64,000 nt of DNA from a virus: positions 59,285 to 123,284 of the IMG/VR virus record IMGVR_UViG_3300042197_000731; one strand, written 5' to 3'. The position numbers and the translations under genes were made by a program. Under the pieces are notes generated by a model. That model was not told where the DNA came from. It ran no database searches and saw only the letters and a list, made by a program, of their open reading frames with translations. Numbering within the stretch: position 1 is the first letter of the stretch; every line of letters begins with the position of its first letter. Positions 32,803 through 41,350 of this stretch are shown here, one piece after another.

Positions 32803-33318
32803 TTACTTTAAAAATTCTCGTATATCAAGTTCGTACACAATACTGTTTACTTTATGAACACCTAGTAAATACAACACATAACTAGCAGTGCTGGATCCGC
32901 GTCCTATTCCATAAACAACATCATGTTTTTTGAATACGTCTACCATATATTTAAGAAACCGTAGCAAATCAAACAGATTTCTTTCTTGAAATAGTAGTAA
33001 TTCGTCGGCCACTCTACACAATTCATCGTCTGATTTACAAAGTCCAACTATGTAATCAACGATATTTAGATCTTTGTATTCTTGTGGTATATGCCAATTT
33101 GATGTGTTTATGGTATCAAACTCTGCCAATGATAAATCGTGAAATTCCTCGTACTTTGCCAGTGGAGAAATATCTAGATAAAAATGTGATACGGCAGCAT
33201 TATAGGTATCAGGATCCCTTACTGAAACACCATCAAGGGATGCCTTTGGATTTTTATACAGTAAAGCATATAAATCATCTGATGATAGATATGCTCTACC
33301 GTAATCGTCAAATTTCAT
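32803..33318 (-). CDS. DnaE-like palm-edge fragment protein
   Basis: 171 residues. The C-terminal half (about 75-171) resembles the segment of bacterial PolIII alpha (DnaE) that leads into the active site: WHIPQEY, a helix ending VDVFKKHDVVYGIGRGSSTA (GRGS at 139-142) and SYVLYLLGVHKVNSIVYELD. The catalytic aspartates that follow in DnaE are absent because the protein ends at REFLK. So it cannot be a polymerase; it may bind DNA or nucleotides. Similar short proteins exist in T4-like cyanophages (from memory). Confidence 0.66.
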   Translation of the reverse strand: MKFDDYGRAYLSSDDLYALLYKNPKASLDGVSVRDPDTYNAAVSHFYLDISPLAKYEEFHDLSLAEFDTINTSNWHIPQEYKDLNIVDYIVGLCKSDDELCRVADELLLFQERNLFDLLRFLKYMVDVFKKHDVVYGIGRGSSTASYVLYLLGVHKVNSIVYELDIREFLK

Positions 33319-33551
33319 TTGGTTTGAACTAAATCTTTCAAGGATTCGTTTTTCTTATTTACTTCTTCAAGTGTCTTTTGATGCCTACGACTGGCCTCGG
33401 CATTATATTCATCAAGTAGCATATGAATTTGACCTACTACACTGTAATTTCCAAGACGATAACTTTGTGTTAGATAGTTAGTCAGTTCAGAAATCTTCTT
33501 GAATAGATCTTGATCATTTATGGCTGATAAATCTTCAACTAGTGGATGCAT
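33315..33551 (-). CDS. small conserved hypothetical protein
   Basis: 78 residues, helical: LVEDLSAINDQDLFKKISELTNYL and VVGQIHMLLDEYNAEASRRHQ. Length and pattern are like a small helical protein near replication genes in T4-like phages. It is linked to the DnaE-like gene by a 4-nt overlap. Function unknown. Confidence 0.62.
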   Translation of the reverse strand: MHPLVEDLSAINDQDLFKKISELTNYLTQSYRLGNYSVVGQIHMLLDEYNAEASRRHQKTLEEVNKKNESLKDLVQTK

Positions 33552-33552
33552 C

Positions 33553-33687
33553 TTAATTCTCCGTCTGTATTTTCAGTAATTCTTCTAGTTTTTCTCTGGC
33601 CAGATAAATTCTACCGTCACAAAGATATTCATAGATTGACGTAAGAATTTTGTGAGTAGTCACATCATATAGTGCTTCACTTCTCAT
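33553..33687 (-). CDS. small hypothetical protein
   Basis: 44 codons, ATG at 33687 overlapping the MazG stop (ATGA), stop TAA at 33553-33555. It is helical and mixed-charge (SIYEYLCDGRIYLAREKLEELL). It falls between two coupled genes with exact junctions, which supports it; no family known. Confidence 0.58.
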   Translation of the reverse strand: MRSEALYDVTTHKILTSIYEYLCDGRIYLAREKLEELLKIQTEN

Positions 33688-34106
33688 AGATCACCGTCCG
33701 CTCTATTTTCACTGCGATAGACATCAAATTTACCACCTGGATATCGTGCTTCCAATTTCCTAACGTTTTCAGCAATAACCTCGTTTGGATCATACCCCAG
33801 TGCCCTACACGCATTTACCCAGTACCAGGCGATATCACCAAGTTCACGCATCATATGAAAACGATTTTCTTCAGTAAATGGCTTACCTTGAAATAGCATC
33901 TTTTTGACGATTTCACTAAACTCACCACCTTCGCTGGACAACCCAACACTAGCAGTCAACAGTAGTGGAACATTTAGTTGAATTCCTGCTAAAGCGGCCT
34001 GTTTTTCCAAATTATGAATGCTTTCAATCAATGATTGAACATTATTGGATTGTTTACTGGTAACTGTGCCTACAAATTCTTTGTAACGATTGAGATCAAC
34101 TTCCAT
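33684..34106 (-). CDS. mazG: MazG-like nucleotide pyrophosphohydrolase
   Basis: 140 residues, all-alpha. The metal-binding pattern is SSEGGEFSEIVKKMLFQGKP (ExxE) and MMRELGDIAWYWVNACRALG (ExxD), followed by VRKLEARYPGGKFD. MazG enzymes hydrolyse NTPs or (p)ppGpp-like nucleotides; phage copies are thought to shift host nucleotide pools during infection. It starts the replication/nucleotide operon downstream of the structural genes. AAGGAA precedes the ATG. Confidence 0.85.
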   Translation of the reverse strand: MEVDLNRYKEFVGTVTSKQSNNVQSLIESIHNLEKQAALAGIQLNVPLLLTASVGLSSEGGEFSEIVKKMLFQGKPFTEENRFHMMRELGDIAWYWVNACRALGYDPNEVIAENVRKLEARYPGGKFDVYRSENRADGDL

Positions 34107-34174
34107 TTTTAATTCCTTAAAGTGTTAATGATTATAACACAATCTGGGATGATATCAATCGTTACGTGAACAAA

Positions 34175-35425
34175 TTAGCCAATTCTGTACCAAACACCAT
34201 TTCCGCTGTTTATGGTTGAGTTGGCGTAATAGATCCAACTTCCGCCGACAGTGGTGTTTACTGTAGTACCATTTAATGAGCCGTATACCGTATCTGTACC
34301 GGAACCACCGTGAGTTAGTGTTGTAATTGTATTGGCAAATGATATACGAATTACTTGGCCCTGCATAGCGCCAGTAGGCATGATTACTGTATAGGTAGAT
34401 ATAGTTGACGATGTTGGATTTACAGCGGCGAATCCAGCAGCATTTGATAGTGTAGTAGATCCACCGTCCGTAGCAGTAACAAGTTCTACGCCATATGCAT
34501 CGCCGCCACATAGATCGCTAATACCATTTACAGTCAGATTTCCTACGTTAGCATTGCCAGATACGGCCAGTGATGTTAGAGTTCCTAGTAGTGTAACATT
34601 TGGCTGAACGTTGGTAATCAGATTGCCTTGAATGCCACTGTTTGCTATAAAATAATTAGCCGTAACGTTGCCTGTAAACGAAGCGTCAGTTCCCGTGCTA
34701 ACCATATTACCAATGAAGTTGTTAGCAGTGATGTTGCCTATTGCTACTCCACCAACGTTTGTAACAGTCATGGTAATACCAGTAGTAGCAGCACCACCAA
34801 CATCAGTTGTAATGACCAGATTGCCACCCATAACCCGAGTTTTGTTATTTACCCAGTCCACGAGATAGAAACTGGTGCCACCGTCGATGGTGCCTACTTC
34901 ATATGTGTAAGTACCTGGACCGTCAAACGTCAATACACGACTAGTAGTGTTATAGCCAGCAATATCGTATGCTTTGGTAACACTGGCTGGCATAGTAACC
35001 GTATGTGCTGAGTTTGCTACGATTATCTGAAGGACAATTCTAGCAAAACTTCCGTTCGTTGGAGCAAAACCGGTAAAGCCACTGATAGTAGTAGAACCCG
35101 CAAGGGTCATTGTTTGAAATGTGCCCGTATCAAAGTTAACGCTAACAGAACCAGATACCGCATTACCTACATTGAAGTATTTTTCTCTAATACCCTGCAT
35201 TTGGGCATTGGTAATCAGATTGCCCTGTAAGTTATTGTTAAATGTGCCATTATTAAGTGGACTTGCCAAAATTACTTTGTTTTGTAAATCAGTTATTTCT
35301 TCATACGCTGATTCAAAGTTATTTTTAATATTAGTAAAATTGTCTCTAAATCCTTGACTACTATTATCCTGACCTGCGACAGGATAAGTGCCATCAATGA
35401 TGTTATAATTTATTTGACTTGCCAT
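34175..35425 (-). CDS. virion structural protein (baseplate/fibre type)
   Basis: 416 residues. The N-terminus NYNIIDGTYPVAGQDNSSQG followed by FRDNFTNIKNNFESAYEEI is a trimerising attachment region also seen in cyanophage structural proteins. The remainder is Gly/Thr/Asn-rich beta repeats (GNITANNFIGNM, GNVTANYFIANSGIQGNLIT). It probably contributes to a fibre or baseplate. It shares the D-N-F/E-N-F start type with the gene at 38036-38863. The late promoter is 33 nt upstream. Confidence 0.78.
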   Translation of the reverse strand: MASQINYNIIDGTYPVAGQDNSSQGFRDNFTNIKNNFESAYEEITDLQNKVILASPLNNGTFNNNLQGNLITNAQMQGIREKYFNVGNAVSGSVSVNFDTGTFQTMTLAGSTTISGFTGFAPTNGSFARIVLQIIVANSAHTVTMPASVTKAYDIAGYNTTSRVLTFDGPGTYTYEVGTIDGGTSFYLVDWVNNKTRVMGGNLVITTDVGGAATTGITMTVTNVGGVAIGNITANNFIGNMVSTGTDASFTGNVTANYFIANSGIQGNLITNVQPNVTLLGTLTSLAVSGNANVGNLTVNGISDLCGGDAYGVELVTATDGGSTTLSNAAGFAAVNPTSSTISTYTVIMPTGAMQGQVIRISFANTITTLTHGGSGTDTVYGSLNGTTVNTTVGGSWIYYANSTINSGNGVWYRIG

Positions 35426-38034
35426 TATGTTATTACTCCAACTTGGGGATACTTCAGATATTTATCTCCGGATCCTGGCTCTTTATATTGTTCTCTGAAA
35501 TTATGTATGAAACTAACGTTTGATACCGTTACTAACGCATTTGTGTATAAGGTAATATTTGAATCACTGTTAATAGTTTTTACGGTTCCAACTTTTACAT
35601 TGGTATTTACTATGATAGTATCATTTACATAAATTTCACTGCCGAATATAGTAGAACTTGATATAGATGAATAGGATACGGATGATAGAGTATTTTCTAC
35701 TGGAGAATCAATAACTAAAGTTTCGGCACTAATAATTCTGATAATATCACCTAATTCTTCGCCAGTATCTGATCTATATAGTGGACGACCAGCACGTAAT
35801 TCAGTATTGAAACTAGTTCCGTTACCATTAATTATGGTACTACCAACAGTTGAACTAATAGTGCCAGCACCATTAACTGTTAGTGTTAACCCAACTATAA
35901 TGTTACTATTTGTATTTGCGCTAATAGTTCCTGTACCAGCAACGAAATTATTTGCTATAAATGTATTTGCTGTTTTGTTGTAACTAGTACTCATACTGTT
36001 ATCCCATAGATAACGATCAATGGTAAAATCAACACGATTTAGTAAATTTATATTTTGACGAACACGATATGCTACTTCTTTACCTTTGCCGGGTATGGTA
36101 TAGCATAAAATCAATGCTCTGGTAAAGCCGAGTACAGTGCCATTTTCTTGTCTACTGGTCATCCAGTCAGGTAATACTCCACGATTTGAATAACCAACGC
36201 CATTTACCATTCTAGTTTCCATATTTGGAAAACTATTTGGATAAATTGTGCTTATGTTTTGACTATTTGCCGGTAAACTAACCGCTAAATTAGGACCCAA
36301 CCCCTCGTTATTAACCTGTTCATCAATTATATCTACATAAACTACTTCATATTTGGTATTAAAATTGCTATCTACTGCTATAGCAGTTTTCACTGGTCCA
36401 AATCTTAGAGTTTTCCAATAATGATTTAGAGTCATTGATTGTACATATATGCTTGCTTCTCTAGGCTTTAATCCTGCCAAGAATAAACTTCTACGTAGCG
36501 TATTTTTGCCAAACCATGGATCATTTGATCTATACAAATATGATTGTGGGAAAATATCGGTATTATCTATCAGAGATTTATAACTATCTCGTTCACTGGA
36601 ATCGGGTAATATTTGAATGTATAAGTTCTCATACGGTTCTATAATAGGCGCCAATACTGTTAATGTGAAAGTTTTTGTACTATAAACAAAGTTGTTGGCA
36701 TCGTATACTGCTACTGTGAAATTAAACACACGATCAAAGAAAGTATTACCGTCATCAAATGTAGTAGTACCACTGTCTAACATGAATGTATCAAATGTTG
36801 CTCTGCCAGAAATTAACCCATTATCAAGTAATTTTAGACCGGGTGGCAATGTTCCTGTACTAGTTTCTAGGCGATAATTTAAGTATCTATTACTAGGAGT
36901 TTCTGCCTCGATATATAATTCTGAAACTTGACCAGTAAAGATATTTCCTAAATCACTATCTGTTAACCACTCAACTTCGTCAGAAATTTGTCCAAGAACA
37001 CGTAAACTAAATGTTTTGGGCACACTAGCATAAATTGGTAGAGTTTGCTTATACACGTAAACAGAAAACGTATAGGTGGCATTTCCTAAGGAACCACTTG
37101 GAACTAAACCCGTTATCCATCCCGAGTTGGCATTTAGTGTTAGGCCAGGCGGCAATGATCCGCTTGATATAGCATATCCAATTACGTCGTCATCAAAGTC
37201 TAGACCATTTATTTTTATATCTACTCTGGTATCTTGACGAATACGTTTTAATAATCCAGCATCGTCTAATATTACTGGTGTATGTTTTGGTGCTGATGAA
37301 TCCGCTGTTATTAATGTATCAGAATCTGCTGTTAGTAAGGTACTATCCGCTGTTATACTTGATAGAGCAAACACAAATATAGTATAGATTTTTGTGTCTA
37401 CGGTAATACCATTATCTGCTTTGATGGTAAATTGATAGTTTTTACTTGTACTTGTTCCAGTAAAATCAAAGAAATATTCATCAAATTGACTGTTGTCAAA
37501 TCCAGTATTTGATGCCGTTTGTTCTGAAATAAATGGTCTAATATACCCAGATAGAATGCCAGTAGTTGAATTTAGTGTAATGCCTGGAGGTAATTCACCA
37601 TCAATAATACTAAACGTAGAGGTAAGATATTGATTTGATTCAATAGTGTTTATATCTATATATAGGTACGAGCCGTCAATGTATGAACCTAAATTTTCTT
37701 GAACGGGTGTTATTATTTGTGGCAATATGCCTGCAATAGTAAGACTAAATGTTCTATCAGCAACTTCGAAGGCTGGACTAGTTATTCTTAACGTGAATGT
37801 ACTTGTTGTTATTTTATTTGACGCTGCAGGAACACCGCCGATTGAGCCTATAGGCATACCCGCCATAGTACCATCTGATTTTATTTCCAATCCTGTTGGT
37901 AATCTGCCAGAAACTAAACTGTATACTGGCGTGCCGCCACCCACTACATAGGCATCAAAATTAAATTCATAGTATTCTTCTTCTGGTATTATACCCAGAT
38001 CACCGGCGGGGGTAAGCCAAATAGGTATACTCAT
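35425..38034 (-). CDS. large virion structural protein with Ig-like (He_PIG) repeats
   Basis: 869 residues from the ATG at 38034 (MSIPIWLTPAGDLG). At least four repeats of a putative Ig-like domain contain the phrase LPxGL plus an ITG/LSG/ISG turn, e.g. SGRLPTGLEIKSDG, DGELPPGITLNSTTG, SGSLPPGLTLNANSG and TGTLPPGLKLLDNG. The C-terminal third is different and contains APIIEPYENLYIQILPD and long beta stretches. Related proteins are tail-associated in T4-like cyanophages (from memory). It starts 1 nt after the preceding stop. Confidence 0.8.
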   Translation of the reverse strand: MSIPIWLTPAGDLGIIPEEEYYEFNFDAYVVGGGTPVYSLVSGRLPTGLEIKSDGTMAGMPIGSIGGVPAASNKITTSTFTLRITSPAFEVADRTFSLTIAGILPQIITPVQENLGSYIDGSYLYIDINTIESNQYLTSTFSIIDGELPPGITLNSTTGILSGYIRPFISEQTASNTGFDNSQFDEYFFDFTGTSTSKNYQFTIKADNGITVDTKIYTIFVFALSSITADSTLLTADSDTLITADSSAPKHTPVILDDAGLLKRIRQDTRVDIKINGLDFDDDVIGYAISSGSLPPGLTLNANSGWITGLVPSGSLGNATYTFSVYVYKQTLPIYASVPKTFSLRVLGQISDEVEWLTDSDLGNIFTGQVSELYIEAETPSNRYLNYRLETSTGTLPPGLKLLDNGLISGRATFDTFMLDSGTTTFDDGNTFFDRVFNFTVAVYDANNFVYSTKTFTLTVLAPIIEPYENLYIQILPDSSERDSYKSLIDNTDIFPQSYLYRSNDPWFGKNTLRRSLFLAGLKPREASIYVQSMTLNHYWKTLRFGPVKTAIAVDSNFNTKYEVVYVDIIDEQVNNEGLGPNLAVSLPANSQNISTIYPNSFPNMETRMVNGVGYSNRGVLPDWMTSRQENGTVLGFTRALILCYTIPGKGKEVAYRVRQNINLLNRVDFTIDRYLWDNSMSTSYNKTANTFIANNFVAGTGTISANTNSNIIVGLTLTVNGAGTISSTVGSTIINGNGTSFNTELRAGRPLYRSDTGEELGDIIRIISAETLVIDSPVENTLSSVSYSSISSSTIFGSEIYVNDTIIVNTNVKVGTVKTINSDSNITLYTNALVTVSNVSFIHNFREQYKEPGSGDKYLKYPQVGVIT
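35459..35465 (-). promoter_or_regulatory. T4-type late promoter (ATAAATA)
   Basis: The minus strand reads GATAAATATC inside the 3' end of the Ig-repeat gene, 33 nt before the ATG at 35425; TTGGAG serves as ribosome-binding site. Confidence 0.52.
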
Positions 38035-38035
38035 T

Positions 38036-38863
38036 TTATATATTAGCCACCTGAACAAATACGTTGCCAACGTCAGTGCTTACAGTACGTACTATCAAAA
38101 ACGCAGTTGTATTTCCGGTAATTTCTACAGCGTCGGTATTGATATTTGTTCTATTTGGGTAAAAAGGCAGTACAATGGTACTTAAACTAGGGCCAGGATT
38201 GAATAACATATATGTTCGTTCTAATCCAGCAGCAATTGTAGCATTTAATGTTGCAGTAACAGTGGTACCAGCATTTATAGTAAATGCTACAGTTGATCCA
38301 ATTGAATCAGTAGTATTCAACACAAATTCATACGCATCACTAACTCCATTTATAGGAGTATCTAAATTATCTCCAGATGGACTACGAACAATGTGATTAA
38401 TAGATAGCAAATTAGATGAAGTTCCTGAGATATTACCAGTATACGTACCTGTAGTGCCAGAGATATTGCCAATTAATGTATTTGCGGTAATATTACCAGT
38501 AAGCGTAACGGTAGTACCTGATATGTTACCGTTGAACGTAGGCGCGGTAATAGTACCGGTAGAAGTTATTGTTCCAGATACACTTAAATTGCCACCAGAT
38601 ATGTTTACATTTGCGGCAGTAACATTTATATTGCCAGACTCCGATGATAATACATTGCCACTGAGAGTTTCAGCCTCCACTAGATTAAATGAAGATACAT
38701 AAGTGCTAGTTATATTTGCGAATATTTCTCGCTCACTAACATTCGGCCATATAGACAAAATGTCCTGAAAATTTTCATTTACTTTAGTGAAACTGGTTCG
38801 TAGTGAATCACCAGTACCATCGTTTGGCGCAGAGCCTACATTTACGTTTGAGAATATTGCCAT
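38036..38863 (-). CDS. virion structural protein with repetitive beta region
   Basis: 275 residues. VNVGSAPNDGTGDSLRTSFT then KVNENFQDI is the common N-terminal anchor of several phage tail proteins. It is followed by tandem Gly/Thr/Asn repeats (SGTITSTGTITAPTFNGNIS; GNITANTLIGNISGTTGT). It has a dedicated late promoter and is the first gene after a terminator, so it begins the structural operon 38863-34175. Confidence 0.77.
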   Translation of the reverse strand: MAIFSNVNVGSAPNDGTGDSLRTSFTKVNENFQDILSIWPNVSEREIFANITSTYVSSFNLVEAETLSGNVLSSESGNINVTAANVNISGGNLSVSGTITSTGTITAPTFNGNISGTTVTLTGNITANTLIGNISGTTGTYTGNISGTSSNLLSINHIVRSPSGDNLDTPINGVSDAYEFVLNTTDSIGSTVAFTINAGTTVTATLNATIAAGLERTYMLFNPGPSLSTIVLPFYPNRTNINTDAVEITGNTTAFLIVRTVSTDVGNVFVQVANI

Positions 38864-38883
38864 AGATAAAAACTCTTTTTACT

Positions 38884-38890
38884 TATTTAT
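38884..38890 (-). promoter_or_regulatory. T4-type late promoter for the structural operon
   Basis: ATAAATA on the minus strand, 20 nt before the ATG at 38863 and 12 nt after the terminator T-run. Confidence 0.62.
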
Positions 38891-38902
38891 CTATGGCGAA
38901 TG

Positions 38903-38927
38903 AAAAAAATGGCAACTAAGTTGCCAT
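38903..38927 (-). terminator. Rho-independent terminator after the SOD gene
   Basis: 8-bp stem ATGGCAAC/GTTGCCAT with a 3-nt loop, followed on the minus strand by seven T (38903-38909). It begins at the stop codon of the SOD gene. Confidence 0.88.
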
Positions 38928-39481
38928 CAATATAATCTAGCGTTGACTTTATTCCAGTCTATTATTCGCCATATATTTTCTAGATATTTGGATTTATTAG
39001 AGCCATAATCCTTGGCCCAGACATGTTCCCACCAATCAATTAATAATCCAATATCGTTCTTTATTTGATGATTTGTTATTGTTTTTATATCACCATTCTT
39101 GGCCATATACACCCAGCCAGAACCTTGTATTTTCATAGCAACATCTTTGACTTCCTTTTTGAAGTCATCAAAACTGCCATACTTCTTGTTAATCAACGTT
39201 AAACTTATTCCATTGGGTTTATTACCTACTCGTGGAGGCATTAATTGTGGGAAAAATATATTATGTAGAAATGCTCCTGCCTCGTTAAATTTACGATCAC
39301 CTTCTTTTTTATTGTAGCGATCAACATATCCCTTTGCTAACTCACCATAATGGTAGTCAATAGATGACTTACTCAATACGGGAGATAATCCTGTACGTGG
39401 ATATGGTAATTTTTCCAATACTAGTTCTTTACCACTATTGGATTCTATCAAGTTAATGAGTTCTCTTACATTTTCAGACAT
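38927..39481 (-). CDS. Fe/Mn superoxide dismutase
   Basis: 184 residues. All four metal ligands of the Fe/Mn SOD family can be placed: His in SIDYHYGELAKGYVDRYN, His in AGAFLHNIFFPQ, and Asp and His in LLIDWWEHVWAKDY. The C-terminal YLENIWRIIDWNKVNARL is also typical. It dismutates superoxide to peroxide and O2; AhpC, AhpD and Dps genes in the window could deal with the product. The length is slightly below the bacterial norm of about 195, and the N-terminal 20 residues (MSENVRELINLIES) look like an added tag. The ATAAATA motif ends 5 nt before the ATG, with no Shine-Dalgarno. Confidence 0.87.
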   Translation of the reverse strand: MSENVRELINLIESNSGKELVLEKLPYPRTGLSPVLSKSSIDYHYGELAKGYVDRYNKKEGDRKFNEAGAFLHNIFFPQLMPPRVGNKPNGISLTLINKKYGSFDDFKKEVKDVAMKIQGSGWVYMAKNGDIKTITNHQIKNDIGLLIDWWEHVWAKDYGSNKSKYLENIWRIIDWNKVNARLY

Positions 39482-39486
39482 GTATG

Positions 39487-39493
39487 TATTTAT
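39487..39493 (-). promoter_or_regulatory. late promoter motif (ATAAATA), possibly leaderless
   Basis: Overlaps the stop of the IF-1 gene; 5 nt separate it from the SOD ATG, so +1 would be the start codon itself. Confidence 0.42.
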
Positions 39494-39708
39494 TCACGAT
39501 ACATAATTCTAGCCTTAGTCATATCATACGGACTCATTTCAAGTACCACATTATCGCCCGTGATAATCTTGATTTCATTTTTTCTGAGTTTACCACCAAT
39601 ATAGGCAGTAACTAGAAACTCACTATTTTCTAGTTTAACTCTAAACATAGCATTGCCAAGAACTTGCTCAACAACACCATTCACGCGCATACCTTCCTCT
39701 TTTGCCAT
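39490..39708 (-). CDS. infA: translation initiation factor IF-1 homologue
   Basis: 72 residues, the same length as E. coli IF-1. The S1/OB-fold pattern is complete: GVVEQVLGNAMFRVKLENSE, then AYIGGKLRKNEIKIITGDNV and LEMSPYDMTKARIMYRE, which tracks the bacterial HISGKMRKNYIRILTGD / ELTPYDLSKGRI. IF-1 binds the ribosomal A site during initiation. A phage copy could favour phage mRNAs, perhaps those with weak or absent leaders as found here. It lies 8 nt before the SOD gene and 13 nt after its upstream neighbour. Confidence 0.92.
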   Translation of the reverse strand: MAKEEGMRVNGVVEQVLGNAMFRVKLENSEFLVTAYIGGKLRKNEIKIITGDNVVLEMSPYDMTKARIMYRE

Positions 39709-39721
39709 TAAATTTCCTTAA

Positions 39722-40099
39722 TTATCGCCGCATATGTGCGGCATCAATTGCTTCTTGTTCCGTAAATACGGGTTGAAGGCAACTCTTATGAACAACGGTA
39801 ATACCTTTGACCATATCACCAGTATACTGTTGACTGGGTTTGCTACTAACTGCGCCAGTAATCCAACTGTTCAAACTCTTGGGACGAGTATCTGACTCAC
39901 GCCGAACAACGTCGGTACGCATAGTTTGACCTGCGGGCTTACTGACTTTGGTAGTAGTTGATTTGTATTTATTTTTCAAATTTTCCCACTCACGGGCCTG
40001 TTCTTCTGCCTGACGTTTGGCCTCGGCAGACTTGTACTTGATTTTGCCCTTACGTTTGCCGGTAGTAGACAGCCAAGGACCTTCAAGATGCATGGTCAT
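39722..40099 (-). CDS. conserved phage hypothetical protein
   Basis: 125 residues, strongly basic. The N-terminus MTMHLEGPWLSTTGKRKGKI is followed by a charged helix (AEAKRQAEEQAREWENLKNK), then a KPAGQTMRTDVVRRESDTRP stretch and an Ala-rich C-terminus. Similar proteins occur in several phage groups (from memory), with no known role. It precedes infA. Confidence 0.66.
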   Translation of the reverse strand: MTMHLEGPWLSTTGKRKGKIKYKSAEAKRQAEEQAREWENLKNKYKSTTTKVSKPAGQTMRTDVVRRESDTRPKSLNSWITGAVSSKPSQQYTGDMVKGITVVHKSCLQPVFTEQEAIDAAHMRR

Positions 40100-40153
40100 G
40101 TAAATATCTCCGCTACAACAGAATTCATAGTATATGTGAAAACATAATTTTTG

Positions 40154-40510
40154 TCAAACTTTGGGCAAAGGAAAGTTTACATCTACTGGATTCCAGTCAG
40201 GCCCAGACACCTTACACACGATATGATTGTCTTTTACCAAGAAAAAACTATGATCTGGAAATCTTGAACGACAATGTTCAATTAATTCCTGTAGCGTTTT
40301 TCCTTGAGCTAAGAAAGTATCGTCATGTGAATCAAACCAATATTCAATATCGCCGTGATGTTCTGACTTTATGATATGAGTTTCATCATTGATTTTTTTA
40401 ATCAATTCATTTTGTTTTTCTAACTTATGTTCCATTTTAACGGTCATATACTTTTTCATTAGTAAAAAAAGACCGTACCAAAAAGCGAATTGAAGAATAA
40501 ATTCTAGCAT
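40154..40510 (-). CDS. membrane-anchored hypothetical protein
   Basis: 118 residues. One N-terminal TM helix (FILQFAFWYGLFLLM), a charged helical linker (MEHKLEKQNELIKKI) and a cytosolic alpha/beta domain (TLQELIEHCRSRFPDHSFFLV). Function unknown. It starts 1 nt after the stop of the preceding gene. Confidence 0.6.
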   Translation of the reverse strand: MLEFILQFAFWYGLFLLMKKYMTVKMEHKLEKQNELIKKINDETHIIKSEHHGDIEYWFDSHDDTFLAQGKTLQELIEHCRSRFPDHSFFLVKDNHIVCKVSGPDWNPVDVNFPLPKV

Positions 40511-40511
40511 A

Positions 40512-41348
40512 TTAGGTCCAAAGATGATTACGGATTTTAATTAGACGAATCAACATTTCAGTATCTTCGCGCTCGTATTCTGCCTCAATTTCTTGATTTT
40601 TATCAAGAGCAATTTTCCCTATATTGTTTTCTTCTTCGGATCCTGCCTCTAAATCTAACAGGTCATAGCCCTTTTCTCTACGCATATCACAGTAAGCAGA
40701 CCATCCACTGGCCTTCATAGGATCTGGGCGATTTTTGTATATATTTTTCCACCAATGATACAACTCATAGATTTCAGTAGCAGAAATTGCTTGAGGTGTT
40801 GGTTTGTCATATAACGGATCAGACACATCTGTCCATTCATAATCATGCTTCAAACTCATTTGCCAACGCAGATGATCTAATCCTGCTTCTGGACAACGCC
40901 ATACACGCCAACGAAACCAACCCCAACTCCAGCGTGGAGCATGATATTTCTTTCTTGCTTCCTTATCCCACGCAATATTAGCCCATGCCAGTTCTATTTC
41001 AACATAATCAACTAGTTCATTAAACAGACATGGCAGAAATCTATAGCCTACATCCTGCCAACGGCCGGGCTTAATGTCGTCCCTGTGTGCGGTTAACGCA
41101 TGAGTTTTTGTGACCCATCTGTTATTGATGTAATACTTAACATCATATAGACGATCTACGGGCCACCATAAAAAATCTTGAATGCTATCTAACGCTTCTT
41201 CTGCTAGCCAGTATCTGATCTTATGTTTACTTTGGGCGGTCTTTCGCCAGATGCCCCATTCTTTACCAGTAGACGCCCCTGGCTTGGGGGTGCCTCGCAA
41301 CCAATCCGCGAATTTTGTACAACTCCAGTATCTTGCTCTTTGACCCAT
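40512..41348 (-). CDS. conserved tryptophan-rich phage protein
   Basis: 278 residues with unusually many Trp and Tyr: RYWSCTKFADWLRGTPKP near the start, WWPVDRLYDVKYYINNRWVT, APRWSWGWFRWRVWRCPEAG and IYELYHWWKNIYKNRPDP. The acidic C-terminus (LEAGSEEENN) is helical. The protein is conserved in other phages to my recollection, but no function is assigned. No signal peptide or TM segment seen. Confidence 0.7.
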   Translation of the reverse strand: MGQRARYWSCTKFADWLRGTPKPGASTGKEWGIWRKTAQSKHKIRYWLAEEALDSIQDFLWWPVDRLYDVKYYINNRWVTKTHALTAHRDDIKPGRWQDVGYRFLPCLFNELVDYVEIELAWANIAWDKEARKKYHAPRWSWGWFRWRVWRCPEAGLDHLRWQMSLKHDYEWTDVSDPLYDKPTPQAISATEIYELYHWWKNIYKNRPDPMKASGWSAYCDMRREKGYDLLDLEAGSEEENNIGKIALDKNQEIEAEYEREDTEMLIRLIKIRNHLWT

Positions 41349-41350
41349 GA

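Noticed and set aside
34122-34140. Possible terminator after the structural operon
   Set aside because: 6-bp GTGTTA/TAACAC stem without a following T-run on the minus strand; too weak to list.
34155-34511. Open frame rich in Trp, Cys and Arg inside the structural gene
   Set aside because: Out-of-frame reading of repetitive DNA; the structural frame is longer and has a proper start.
39966-39972. ATAAATA inside the basic protein gene 39722-40099
   Set aside because: Encodes Asn-Lys in frame and lies about 258 nt from the next start (infA); probably chance.
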